A stretch of 64,000 nt of DNA from Unio delphinus (lineage: Eukaryota; Mollusca; Bivalvia; Unionida; Unionidae): assembly GCA_029339505.1 (NCBI GenBank), contig JAQISU010000233.1, positions 1,720,001 through 1,784,000 of the forward strand. The letters run 5' to 3'. The notes under the pieces were generated by a model. It was given only the letters and a program-made list of their open reading frames with translations, was not told the DNA's origin and ran no database searches. Position numbers and translations under genes: made by a program. The stretch's first letter is position 1, and each line of letters opens with the position of its first letter. Of the stretch, positions 47,489-59,910 are shown piece after piece.

Positions 47489-48091
47489 CTGATAAAAGAA
47501 ACAAATAATAATGTTTCATGTATTAAGGTAAACTCTGGATCTAATTATTCCTGGTTATCCCTATATTGGCTCGCTAAATTCCAGTTTCGCTATCAACTGG
47601 TATAACTATAATAATTAAGTATTTTATGTAAAGGATAGGAGAGAGCCATCGTATGTGCATTTCATGGCGATTTACTGTCGTATGTGTTGTTCTATTAAAT
47701 GTAGCATAAACATTATTTCTCCTTAAAAATGTTCGCTTATTTCGTAATCCGCAAGGTAGTTTATGACAATGAATATTCAATATGATCATCGCAGCTTATA
47801 ATTATTCATGTGCCTGAATTGTCCATACAAGATAATATCTTCGTGCAGAACTCTTGCATCATCTGTATCGTGAAGATAATGCTGTATGCAATCGGCTTTC
47901 AATATGTTTGCTTATTTACGCCATGGTTTTGGTATATTAATAGTGAAATTTTATGATTTATGTATTGTACGCCAAAACAATCAAACACTTCTGTGTTTTG
48001 TGATCTGATTTTGTGTTCGTGACATTGTCTTTCAAAGTAGATACTTGTATAGTACGAGATATCACATAGTAGCTTGACCTTTTATTTATAG

Positions 48092-48381
48092 AAACATTAC
48101 GTATAAGGACTCATGGGTACAATATGCCGCTCTGATTTCCTTACCGTTATTAAAACATTACGTATATGGACTCATGGGAACAATATGACGCTCTGATTTC
48201 ATTACATGTATAAAAACATTACGCATAAGGACTCATGGGTACAATATAACGCTCGGATTGCATTACATTTATTAAAACATTACGTATATGACTCATGGGA
48301 ACAATATGACGCTCTGATTTCATTACATTTATTAAAACATTACGTATATATGGACTCACGGGTACAATATGACGCTCTGAT
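48092..48381. repeat. 61-bp minisatellite, 5 copies
   Basis: aaacattacgtata followed by ggactcatggg and caatatgacgctctgattt recurs with spacings of 61, 61, 61 and 60 bp. Copies alternate between 'gggtac' and 'gggaac', as if the array had expanded as a dimer. There is no CRISPR-like repeat/spacer structure. Confidence 0.92.
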
Positions 48382-48889
48382 TTTGTTTAAATATATTCTA
48401 AGAAAGCATCGGATTTGTTGTGGTGAAAATTTGGACACTTCTCAATATTTTCTAAACAAACAATTTTGCTGAATGTAGGTGATGACAAATGCGTATGTAA
48501 AAAGGTGGAAATAAATTTTAATTCGGAGTGTAGTGTATGCTACTGGGTCCTAAGGATGTTATCATACGAGGGATTTGATGAACGTGATGACGGTTCGTCT
48601 ACCATGCAGAAAAAGCACGTTTGTTTCAGCACAATGGCTGTCTGAAATACACGTTCTGAATGAACATCAATAAAGTATACGTCACGAAGTTTGTATTGGA
48701 TGACGTTTGTAAAGGAAATGTTTTGAACTTTTGAGATTTTACCTCTATATCGTACATGACTGTTCACCTATAAAATAAAAACACTGATCGCAAATATACG
48801 GCGTTATGTTTGCGTTAAAATTATGCGACAAAGCGACATCGTGAAGCAATTAACCATTTAGAGTAGAGGTTGTCTAATGCAATATATAG

Positions 48890-49777
48890 GACTAGCAGTA
48901 CTAATTCGGCTACCAAAGTAAACATACGGTAACACCATGGTATTAAAAAATAATAACTTCCAATTTCTATATGATCATAGTCACATATATCTCTCAGTAG
49001 AGATCCATCCCTGATGCAAACATAAGTGTAGATTAAACTAAACTAGCGTCAGCTTTTATAGTTCAAAATAAGTCTGAAAGGTGTTCTCTATTGCGCGCTT
49101 ACAGAATCAACTTTTAATATCAGTAGATTTTTGTTCTGAAGATTTAATACTAGAACGCATAAGAAAACAGTGTGCACCTTTCTGCGTGTCAAATATTAAG
49201 TCAGTGGTTATTAATCTATATTAGAAATTAGTGTATACCAAACTCAACCATGGTATGTTGCAGGCAATATTTAAGAATTTCCAATTAATTTCAGATGATC
49301 AGGAAAAAATAGTAAAATCATTTATGATGATCAGAAAAAATCTTAAGATCAATATGACTAATCAAGTTACCTTGTTTGCTTTCATCGTTTATATCTCTTC
49401 CTTTAAAAATTGACACATATTATCAGCCTTATCATATGATGCGATACAAGAGTGAAATGTACAGATGGCCGTCTATTTGTGATTTTGCTTATTAATAACA
49501 TTTAGAAAACAGAATTTTACTTACCATTCCTGCAGATCACACACAATTTCAAGCCATATTAAGCTGAAGATACACCAATTAAACAACAAATATGAAGATC
49601 CAAAATATAAATTTAATTAAATGTCACGTAATGACAATTATGCGGGGGTATCAACATTACGCACGTTGGAAGATACCTACGTGATCAAATCTACAGAATA
49701 ATGTTTGAAAATGTAACATGGAAATATCACAGATTAATGACCGTAATTACTCTATAAATAGTAAACTGTCTAATATA

Positions 49778-49865
<88 letters not shown>

Positions 49866-49930
49866 TATTTTGGTTGCATTGGTATTACCCAACTTTCAAA
49901 CACGACGTCCTACATGGTTAAATCCACATA
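48890..49930 (+). repeat. Segmental duplication, copy B, distal segment (partner 18475-19440)
   Basis: Collinear with 18475-19440 in direct orientation. Copy B contains an (AT)n tract of about 83 bp where copy A has only 'aatatatagatagtata', showing microsatellite growth after duplication. No gene was seen. Confidence 0.85.
49780..49862. repeat. (AT)n microsatellite inside duplication copy B
   Basis: About 41 units, absent from the paralogous position at about 19350. Confidence 0.97.
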
Positions 49931-50736
49931 CAATACACCACCTCCGCCCACGAAACACATATCCAAAAGTATTTAATTTCATTGACAATCGTACTGATGT
50001 GGACAGAAGGCATTCATTTTGCTTGTCATCCAGAAAGGGAACCAAACCTTTGCATCTAAAGAAAATTATATGCAATGTGTACCCACTGTAAGGTTTGTAT
50101 TCTCTAGGGCACTTCAATAACAATAATTCGACAATCCAAAATAGACTTATGTAAGCATCGTGCTTAAAGCCAATAACTTGACATTTCTTTTTCAAACTGT
50201 ATTTACTTTTACCCTTTGTATAAATGTAATATCTAACAATTGTAAAACGTTAACGTTTCTTACAAGATTATTAATATACTGTTTAATTAACTTCTTCCCA
50301 GTACATTACTAGTAAACCTGCTTTTTTCAGTGTCCAAAAGATAATTATGCATGTTTTTAGTACCACAAAAAATAACTTCACATATTCAACTTCTTACTCG
50401 CCTGATACGCGTACAGACACAGAAACAACGTACATACAATCGAACAGGCAGTCACAGAAAGTAAGCAAGCAGATTTACATACCTGCGTGTCAACTGTATC
50501 TGAGATTCGCCAACTGACTTTAGTTTCAACTACGTTACGACAAATGACATCTAACCCTATACTTGTTACGGTTCGCTGAGAGTTCATTAAATAACTTAAC
50601 GATACCAACAGTTATGATCGGACTGACATTATCAAATACACAAACATACCTAACCTATTTAAGGAGATTAAAGCAGAGCCAAAACACCTTGGCATGGTAT
50701 TATTTTGGGTTCTGGACGAAAAATAGAAACGATATA

Positions 50737-50945
50737 TATACATATATTGACACGTACATATACATATATACATATATAGACACATACATATATACATATA
50801 TATGTATGTATATGTATATATGTATGTATGTATTTGTATGTACATATATGTATGTATATATATAAGTATGTGTACATGTATGTATGTATGTATGTATGTA
50901 TGTATGTATGTATGTATGTATGTGTTTTGTACATGTATATATGGA

Positions 50946-50992
<47 letters not shown>

Positions 50993-51010
50993 TATATATA
51001 TATAAATTCC
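50737..51010. repeat. Compound (ATAC/TATG/AT)n array with palindromic end
   Basis: Alternating tata, tacata and tatg blocks run into (ATGT)n and then (AT)n. The (AT)n is bracketed by inverted arms ggaattta (50943-50950) and taaattcc (51003-51010). Confidence 0.95.
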
Positions 51011-51432
51011 CATTCTTTATCCCCATCCCTCTCGCTCTATATCCTCTCCCCTCTCACGCGATCATTCGCTGTCTTACCCTTTTCTCTACGTCGATCCTCC
51101 CGCTGTCCCTTTATTTCTTTCAACCTTTTTTCTTGCCATTTTTCTCCCCTTTCCTCCCTCCGTCTTCCTTCTACCTTTTCACTGATTTTCCATTATCTCT
51201 ATGAATCTCTATTTATATATTGGATTAAAGAGATAATTCCGTGATATGGATTAAGAGGAAATTATATGCCCCTGTCTCTTTCTCTCATCCTGTCCCTCTC
51301 TACCCATCTCAACCACCTTTCTCTCTCGTACTCTCTCTCGTCTTCGCCCTTTTTCTCTTTCTGCCTACCTCTCTCTTTCTTCGTTTCGTCTCTATTCTTC
51401 TCTCTCGTTTCAACTTTCCATCTTTATGTATC

Positions 51433-51435
<3 letters not shown>

Positions 51436-51486
<51 letters not shown>

Positions 51487-51528
51487 GTCTCTCGCTCTAC
51501 CTGTCTGTCTGTCTGTCTGTCTGTCTGT

Positions 51529-51601
<73 letters not shown>
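51436..51601. repeat. (CT)n with internal (CTGT)n
   Basis: CT runs at both ends surround about six CTGT units at 51500-51526. The surrounding 51010-51435 is a pyrimidine-rich, T/C-biased low-complexity strand. Confidence 0.95.
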
Positions 51602-51717
51602 GTTTGATATGACAATCATTAAAATAAATTTATTCTACTTTCCGATTCATGATACATATTAGCATCGCGTGGTGTGGTATAAGAGTGATACAATGCCACA
51701 AAGAGAAGAAGAAGAGA

Positions 51718-51720
<3 letters not shown>

Positions 51721-51798
<78 letters not shown>

Positions 51799-52340
51799 GA
51801 TGGTCTGTCTAACAGACGGACGGACAGAGAGGCACACAGACGGACAGACAGAGGGACAGACAGAGGAATAGACAGATTTACATAGGGACAGAGGGATAGA
51901 TGGAGAGGCAAATGGACATACATTGGGACGGACGGATATACATAGAGACTAACGGACAGATATAGGGACAGACGGACAGACAGAGACAGACTGACAGATA
52001 TAGAGACAGAAGGAAAGACAAAAAGACAGACGGACAGACAAATGGACAGACAGAGGGACAGACGGACATACAAAAGGATAAGCGGACAGACAAATGGACA
52101 GACAGAATGATAGACGGACAGACATAGGCAGACGAACAGACGTACAATAGGACAATTAAAGAGACGGAGAGACAGACAGACATGCAGACGGACGGACAGA
52201 CAAACGGACGGAGCGAGGGACGGCGAGACAGAAGAAAAGACAGACGGACCGACGGACCGACGGACAGACAGAAAGAAAGTCAGACGGAAAGACAGAGAGA
52301 CAGAGAGACAGGAGATAGATAGGAGAGAAGGACAGGAGAG
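51721..52340. repeat. (GA)n followed by degenerate (GACA/GACG)n, ~550 bp
   Basis: A pure GA tract (51721-51793) passes into a long decayed array of 4-mers (gaca, gacg, gaga, gata), in part with a 12-bp higher order (gacagacggaca). Confidence 0.95.
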
Positions 52341-52379
52341 AGAGACATTGAGAAGGAGAGAGTATGATAAAAAAAAATC

Positions 52380-52588
52380 ACCTACGTTTTACTATTGGCG
52401 CTGTAGACGTTGCAGACGTTGTAGTCGTTGTAATCTTTATAAGCGGTGTAGTACTTGTAGCCCTTGTAGTCTGGATTCTTTGGCGGGAAAAAACATATAT
52501 GGCCATGGCTGAAACTGAAGAGACATATCAAATATTAAAAATACACTATAGAAAAGATACCATGGATACAGTCAGGAGTCATCTATAA
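52380..52588 (+). CDS. Candidate transmembrane exon with short tyrosine-containing tail (weak)
   Basis: A non-repetitive frame gives a 23-residue hydrophobic helix (VVVVIFISGVVLVALVVWIL), a basic stop-transfer (WREK) and a 37-residue tail containing YMAM (YxxM) and YQIL (YxxL), ending at TAA 52586-52588. This layout fits the last exon of a type I membrane receptor. It lies on the opposite strand within the proposed amine oxidase intron, directly after simple-sequence DNA. No upstream exon or convincing acceptor was identified, so it could be chance. Confidence 0.25.
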
Positions 52589-52764
52589 ATAAATATTCAA
52601 GGATGAACTATCAAGACAATTTGCATGAAAACTGTTCTTTGTCCATTTAATGGTAGCATATGCATTAGATAAAAAATAAGGAACAATCTATTCAAATTGT
52701 AATATACAAAAGGTTTCGTAGCTGACGGTTTTTTGTGTGCATTAAGTACAGTATAGTCAGTCAG

Positions 52765-52890
52765 TTAGTCATCCATCCATACCTACCTACCTGCATGCCT
52801 GCCTGCCTGCCTGTCTGCCTACCTACCTACCTACCTACCTACCTACCTCCCTACATACATACATACAGCCCGACAGACAGGCAGACAGAG
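52765..52890. repeat. Tetranucleotide cluster (CCTA, CTGC, ACAT, GACA)
   Basis: Successive short runs of four different 4-mers in 120 bp. Confidence 0.95.
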
Positions 52891-52970
52891 ACAGTATTCA
52901 TATTTACAAAATATCACATACATATAGTTGACAGACACGCAAAATGAATGAAGCCAGTCCGAAATATTTC

Positions 52971-52971
<1 letters not shown>

Positions 52972-53047
<76 letters not shown>

Positions 53048-53049
53048 GG
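52972..53049. repeat. (GA)n/(GACA)n microsatellite
   Basis: GA units with interspersed gaca. On the minus strand it follows the proposed signal-peptide exon donor by about 20 bp. Confidence 0.95.
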
Positions 53050-53070
53050 TGAGTGGGTGGTAAGTGGTAC

Positions 53071-53215
53071 CTAAAACTTCAAATGTAGGTCCAATTCCTC
53101 CAGATCGAGGCAAAGGTACTGGAACATGAATTCGCGTCGGTAGTCCTATAAAGCAATTGGTCATTGGACTAAGGATAAGTAGGGCAAGCAACACCAGCAA
53201 AGTCCGGAGCATCAT
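53071..53215 (-). CDS. Signal-peptide exon, possibly exon 1 of the amine oxidase
   Basis: From ATG 53215 (a second ATG follows directly) the frame encodes a classic secretory signal: basic start (MMLR), hydrophobic core (TLLVLLALLILS) and a polar cleavage zone (PMTNC). About 27 residues follow (IGLPTRIHVPVPLPRSGG and GPTFEVL). After ...gaagttttag the sequence gtaccact could be a splice donor, though a weak one. It leaves one base (G) of a codon, and the amine oxidase exon at 47488 begins with AG, so joining makes GAG (Glu) in frame immediately before PRILILGAG. Strand, phase and position agree; the intron would be 5.6 kb. It could instead belong to another secreted protein. Confidence 0.45.
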
Positions 53216-54136
53216 GATTTTAGCGTATCTGTTCGATAATATAGTATATAAAGACAAACAATGCTTGCTGCTATCTTTCCTTTTGTGGTCATAACCAGAA
53301 TAAATGCTTATAAATGGGTTCTAATCAATAGGTTTGAAACAAAAAATGCGCTATGTATCAGTTTTTTTTTTCGTTATTATACATTTTTTGTCATCAGGTA
53401 ATTCGACCTGTCTTTAACTGCTTTAAATATTCTTAATATTTCTGAGAGACACGTGTATAACAGACATTCGTAACAACTCACTGCCAATGTGCTAAAAGGT
53501 GGTAAATAAAGATTCCAACAAGATGTTGCAGATCAGTTTAAACCAATAGTCAGAAAAAGTTGGTCAGTAATAAATCACTGGGAGAACGAAGAAATTGTGG
53601 TTTTATAATAATAATACAAGTCTGGACCGGTTCAGTTCTCTATTCTCGTCTACCGATGAAAATATGACGTTATTTGTCATTATGATATCACGGTACCAAT
53701 TTTTTCCCATATACCCTAATTCTAATGTTTTGTAAAATAAATATACTTTCAGTTCTACTTCAGCATGCATATCACACCCTGTCATAGAGAATAATGCAAG
53801 ATTGTCAATTTTACAAGGACAAAACTAGGTACTCCATTACATTTAAGAGAGATAACTTTACTTGAACTAGACACGGATAACATTTTTTTATCGCCATAGC
53901 AGATATATTTTCAGTTATGTATGACAATGTTTTAAAAAATTCTAAAACTACAACATATGATCTAGAGATGAATCAACACAATCTCATATGTTTCCAAGAG
54001 GCTTAACCTTTTTTAAAGCCTAGCACAAATTATATATCTTACAGCACCAATCACAGATAGTGTTGATTTGTTTTCTTCTGAATGCTATGTTCCTTACACA
54101 ATTAGCTCCGACAACATAGGGTTGTACAATTGGGGC

Positions 54137-54139
<3 letters not shown>

Positions 54140-54202
<63 letters not shown>
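54140..54202. repeat. (AT)n microsatellite
   Basis: About 31 units. Confidence 0.97.
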
Positions 54203-54204
<2 letters not shown>

Positions 54205-54860
54205 CCAGCCTTTGTTTCTCAATAATCTGTGATATAGCTCGGGACTGTACAAGTACCAGTTGTACGTAGTCTCGCGTATCAAAAACAATTATATGAGGTA
54301 CCAATTTGTTTATTTTAATAATGTGTATGTAATGGTCTTTGAACTATTTTAGCTTATGTTTCCATCTTTGTGCTTTACTACTAAACTACACTTTACGAAT
54401 CAAAAAAATTATTTTAATTACGGGTTGTGCTTTATTCATATTAGCACTTGTTGAACTTTACATGCGTAATATGGGGTAAATCAGATCAAAGGTCAATGTA
54501 CCAAACAGTATGTACTTCTACTACTTCAAAAAGTACATTGCATCTAAACTGAAGGACTTTATATTTATTTGATAGATGCAGAACCTAACATCAGAGACAG
54601 ATGGATAGCACCGAATCTTATTATAAAGTAAAAGTATAAGATTTGAACACTTTACAATGTCTGCAGATACACGAGGTTACTAACCCCCAGTCCTCACACA
54701 AAAGTCAACCTACCCATCCTCTTTTGTCACACAAATATAAAGCTTTCCTCTTTTGTGTAGTGAATAAAATTGAGACAATTAGCAAATATGACACCAAATA
54801 TTGTAGATCACAGCTTCTAATTAGTTATGTTGAATTTGAGGGGAAATTTGGGGAAAACTG

Positions 54861-54876
54861 ATTTATTGTACAAAGC

Positions 54877-54944
<68 letters not shown>

Positions 54945-54960
54945 GCTTTGTATAATAAAT
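54861..54960. repeat. 100-bp near-perfect palindrome: (AT)n with matched 20-bp arms
   Basis: The left arm (54861-54880, ending tacaaagcagat) and right arm (54941-54960, starting atctgctttgta) are reverse complements at 19 of 20 positions around a pure AT core. Confidence 0.92.
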
Positions 54961-55689
54961 ATAGGCTGAGAAAAAATAACGTGTTATACTATTTCGATTT
55001 ACACAAAATATATCATAGATTTTATGAAAACGTATATCTGGAACTAAATGGGAGTCCCTTGTTTTATCGATCAATAAATATATCATCATACAACTATTAT
55101 CAATATTCAACAATGAGACAAGTTTACACAAAGGACATATCAGATGGTACTGTAAAAAAAAAGACTATGATCATGTCCACGACAAGGTATATTCATCGCA
55201 ACAATCAAAAAAAAAAACTAGTAAACACTCGAGTCACATGACAAAAAAAAGGACCAAACAATTCGTATGACTGGAAGTTGCACTGATTGCTTGCTCGACA
55301 TTGATAAAACAGACGGCAGTAAGACTTTACAGCAATCGAAATTGAAACAGCTAGTATGAAGATTGCCAAGTTGTTAAAGATAATAATACGTAAATATATT
55401 TCTAGACTGCAATAAAGGGTATTTAGCCACAATAAAGGATACGTTGCGAAAAATACAAGTATGCCTAATGTTGTTGCAGACAATCTGTCCGCAGTAATTG
55501 CAGTTATTTATCAATTTGTGAGTGCAGAGTCCAGACCTCCAAAATTACCAATGCTCATTTCATGTCCATGTATGTAGAAACAGACAATACCATCGAATGA
55601 AATGATTGCGAAAACAAACATTATGTGAGGAAGTTAAAGGAAATGAACCATACGTGAAAATTGAATCCAGTTCCCTGCCTTAGAATCCT

Positions 55690-56260
55690 CACTAAGTGAA
55701 GTTGTGGTAGAGCTAATTTAATTATCAAATGTGTGGAATTCTAACAGTGATTGGAAAGCTGTGAGATTATTATTTTAATTAATTTCGAAGTGGTTGGAAT
55801 TCTAATTTAATAGTCGAATGTAAACAATTCTAACCAAGACAATGCATATGTTGTGATATAGAGCTAATATAATAGCCAAAGATGTGGAATTCAATCCAAA
55901 GAAATTGACAAGCTGCGCTAGTCGCTTATACATTTACTAAATGTGTGGAATTCTTAATACGGCAATGGTTAAGCTGTGGCAGTACCAAATGTGTGGAATT
56001 CTAACCAAATGATGGAGAAGGTCTGAGATTTATAATTAAATACCCAAATGTGTGCAATTTAAAAAACGGAATGGTTAAGTTGTGAAAGTGCTAGTTTGTT
56101 TTATTAAATGGGTGTAATTCTACATACGGGAATGGATAAACTGTAACAGTGTTAATTTAATTATTAAATGTGTGGAATATTAACCAAAGGGATGGTTAAG
56201 ATGAGATAGTGCCAATATAATTATGATATGTGTGGAATTCTAAGAGAATGCGAGACGAAA
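55690..56260. repeat. Degenerate ~65-bp minisatellite centred on aaatgtgtggaattctaac
   Basis: About nine diverged copies of aatgtgtggaattcta followed by a gatggttaagctgtg block and an ataatttaattatta block, spaced roughly 55-75 bp. Confidence 0.75.
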
Positions 56261-57582
56261 GCGCTGATTTATTAGTGGAATTCAAAACAAGGCAATATAT
56301 AAGAATTAACTGTAATAAATAAACGTTTGTAACAATCAGAGAAGATACAACTGGAATGTATCATGACATGTATCAAACGATTTCAATTTTGACTTGATTT
56401 TATATTATTTCTGCTACATTCAGATATTACTATTCTATTTAACTGAATTTAATTTTAACTTTTGAATTTTAATTTATTAATTATTTTGTTTATTGTTTAG
56501 GTTGCAATTTTCAATATTCCATTAGTTCATTACCATTACTCAGAATGGACACAACTCCATATTTGTTGTAATTAATCAAATATACCCGTTGACATATGAG
56601 TAAATAAAACATAAATCAAGATGTGCAGTGTAAAAAAAATATTTTTTTACAAGCATTACAACGTTCGATAGATTATCATATATGACGTAATGCTGTTTCT
56701 ATTAGTTTTTGCATGGCAGCCGGGTATCTCCTCGTAACTGTTGTAAAATAAAAGAACAATATTCGTATTGCCTACATCGAAAATTTTAATGACATACCTA
56801 ACAACCAAAAATAACGGACGCTAAAAAAGCTTAGTAATGTGAATGTTGTTTCAGTACCTTAGCTGAAACTGAAATTAAATACGTGTACACATCAGAAAGA
56901 AAGATGCGGCGGAATGAAGGGATTTACTTGATCTTTTTCGGAAAATATTGCCTTACTGTTCCACCCAACGTTTCTATTTATTTAGCAATATAGTAGATTC
57001 ATCTTGTGTTACCAAACACAGATTCATTCGTGGCTACGTTTTTTCATCTGATTGCAATTAATTATACATAAAAGTATAAAAGTTTGTAATGTAGAGGGCA
57101 TTTGCTTTATCCATAATATTATGTCAAATAAATATCGCACTAAATAATAATGTGTAACTAATCATATAAATGAAATCAGGATAAAGAATAAATTCATATT
57201 TGTATAAACTTGGCATATATCCGACAATTCTCCGAAATAAGTTAAATTTAGATTGTTACCTTTTGCTGTCGTGCGGTCCTATACAATTAGTATAAAATTG
57301 GTAAACTTGGTATAACATTGTACTAAAACGAGAAGGAAACAGGCACAGTTGATTCGAAGATAGTCAGTGAATGATAATAAATGAAAATTTGAATGTGAAG
57401 GTCTACTTGCCTCGTATTCAATACGTTAAACACGTTTAAGATGCTACGTGCAAGTTTGTCAATGAGTTCATATATATTCATTCATGTTTAATCACTACTA
57501 CATTGTTTTCGAAATTACACCTACCTTATATGATATGGTTGATACGTCCTGGTTCTTTGCATTTGCCAAAATCTCTACGTTG

Positions 57583-57585
<3 letters not shown>

Positions 57586-57630
<45 letters not shown>
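57586..57630. repeat. (AT)n microsatellite
   Basis: About 22 units. Confidence 0.96.
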
Positions 57631-57632
<2 letters not shown>

Positions 57633-58154
57633 GAATCTCATATATATCAATGCCTTGAGGCGACATATTGAGGGTTAATATTATAGGAAGTTAGGTTTAA
57701 TTTATCAGAATAATCAGCGGGTTTAATACTTATGAAATACGTTTCGCAACGTTATATGAAAACAAACAGGATATGAATTACATGATTCCTTAGACGTGTC
57801 ACATTCAGGAACATGAACCAGCGGAAAAACCTCAAGGCGATATATAATCTTCATTTCCTCATTATACAACTAAGATATACAAAATTAGTATAAATATAAA
57901 TATATAAACGTTGTCAATGTTAATGTTTTAATTAAACAATAAAGTCCATAATTATGTCACTTTATAGTTAAATAGCTTGTGCGTACACTCTCGATGATAT
58001 ATCGGTAAGATGTTGAGACCAACTGACCTCGAGTTTTGCCCTATCTTGCCTTCTGAAAGAAACATTGATTGTTAGAACTTAACAAGTACGTTGCATTTCG
58101 TCATCAAATGCAATACTGCCGGTACATACATTTTGTAAAAAGACCAATTTAGAC

Positions 58155-58224
58155 AATGTATGTATGTATGTATGTATGTATGTATGTATGTATGTATGTA
58201 TGTATGTATGTATGTATGTATGTA

Positions 58225-58271
<47 letters not shown>
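58155..58271. repeat. (GTAT)n plus (GT)n compound microsatellite
   Basis: About 19 GTAT units pass directly into about 20 GT units; an apparent one-step T-loss transition. Confidence 0.97.
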
Positions 58272-58273
<2 letters not shown>

Positions 58274-58449
58274 GCACGTATGTTTGTATGTATGGGAACA
58301 TGTTATAAATTATAATTTTTCGTGAAATCACCTTTAAAGTGGAACTGTGTTTTACTGAAAGGCTATATACTAATACCACCTAATAATATTGACATTATAT
58401 AATGTAGAGCCGTACTGTGAGATCATGGAACAACTTCTTAATGATGTCA

Positions 58450-58452
<3 letters not shown>

Positions 58453-58505
<53 letters not shown>

Positions 58506-58519
58506 TACATACATACATC
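58453..58519. repeat. (CA)n plus (CATA)n microsatellite
   Basis: Roughly the complementary form of the array 300 bp upstream: a CA tract followed by catacata units. Confidence 0.96.
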
Positions 58520-59679
58520 AAGGACAATTCAAAATATCTATAATGTATATAGTATGCTTTAATGATCATTGTATCATACACCTAATTTGATTCTAATGCA
58601 TTTTTCATATTTTAAAGCATCCCTTTGCTACACCTATGAACATCCAAAGCCCAGGTTTATGTAATTTATATATTCTTTGTACAGTCAGATACATGTATGT
58701 GTGGACAGGAACAAAAATGTGTTCAATTAATCTTAAAACAAGATTTTGTTTAAACAAATGTTGACAATTACAATACAATTTAAGTAGAAGCAAAATGTCA
58801 CATCCTACCGAGAAGACTAAATGATGGTATAATCTGATGGTAATAAAAGCATTATCAAGTTGTATTATATTACATTGTAAGTGATGTTATGATACTGTTG
58901 TCTTATTTTTGTTGTTTTGATTTTAAGATATGTAGTTTGTCTATGGTAGAAGTATATGTTCCTGTCATTATAGATTTCGAGCTGTAAATCCTATTGTTTA
59001 TTTCCTTCTGAACTCTCTCAAACAAACTAAATATTTAATTGGCACATTTATGAAGTTAATAGTTATATTTATTCAATGTAAAAAAGTAAACCCGTTGTAA
59101 GTGATATATAATGTTATTAACGAATAGGTGTTTTGTTATAAACATTAGCTGCAGTTTAGATGCATCGTACAATATAGAAATTTAAATTCTAGTTTTAAAC
59201 ATAAAAAAAAAAAAGAAATATGATTACAAATTATTTACGTATAGAGATTTTACAGGGTCTGTTTTTAAATAAAAATGTATTTAAGAAATAATATGACAAA
59301 TAATTTCATGGATATTACAGGGTTTGTGTTTTTTCTCAATGTGACAATAGTAAACTCTTAACAATTGAAATCGCTATAGTAATCAAGCAATACCATTAAT
59401 CCCCATGCGTACAACATTGGATACCAACATCCAGTATGGATTTTGCTCTTCCACATAACGCACTTGAGATAGATTTAGAAACTGTTCAATATACTGTTTA
59501 TTGTTCACCTTCTACAGTATAACCAGTCACAATGTTAGTTTTATATCATGCGACTGGAGAGTATAATTGCATAAATGGTCCATTTTATGAAATTAACTTA
59601 TATCTACATCATTTCCTGGATGACACAAATCAACATCGGATGATGAACATCTATTGGATATACATGTTGTTGATATATT

Positions 59680-59910
59680 AATATAGCTATTTCCCGTCCT
59701 TAACGTGTTCCATCCTTTCCTTCACATCTGGTGAGATTCTCTAAATATGGGTCACATTATTGCTTCGATGATGGACCTCCGCTATTAAGCATAAGGGAGG
59801 TAAATGGTGTTCATTTATAATGTAGTCATTTCCCTTACTAAACGTGTTTCATCCCCTTGTTCAAATCTTGTTAGATTTTCTTAATTATGTCCACATTAGC
59901 TTTAATATTC
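59680..59910. repeat. Diverged direct repeat, ~135-bp spacing
   Basis: The phrases tagctatttccc, ttaacgtgttccatcc and 'ggtgagattctctaa' recur as tagtcatttccc, taaacgtgtttcatcc and 'tgttagattttctta'. Confidence 0.65.

Larger units (their letters stand above)
42757..47765 (+). repeat. Segmental duplication, copy B (partner 7690-12300)
   Basis: Direct, collinear copy of the 7.7-12.3 kb block. It starts where the Gypsy integrase sequence stops (atgcgactagtctagaac against atgcgacgattctagaac at 7718). It contains the open amine oxidase exon, a (CA)n tract not present in copy A, and small indels throughout. Copy A is likewise preceded at about 7.1-7.5 kb by a Gypsy Gag fragment, so retroelement-mediated recombination is possible. 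Confidence 0.9.
53250..55690. other. AT-rich stretch with microsatellites, no gene supported
   Basis: Apart from the two (AT)n tracts listed separately, nothing could be assigned. A hydrophobic minus-strand ORF at 55205-55483 has no start, splice or family support. Confidence 0.45.

Noticed and set aside
48092..48381. CRISPR-like regular array
   Set aside because: The whole 61-bp unit repeats, with no variable spacers; the sequence is a eukaryotic minisatellite.
51241..52183. Ser-Leu, Arg-Glu and Cys-Leu-Ser rich ORFs
   Set aside because: Simple-sequence arrays read in several frames; no unique sequence.
55205..55483. Hydrophobic 92-codon minus-strand ORF resembling membrane segments
   Set aside because: AT-rich DNA often gives Ile/Leu/Phe-rich frames; no motif, start context or splice partner.
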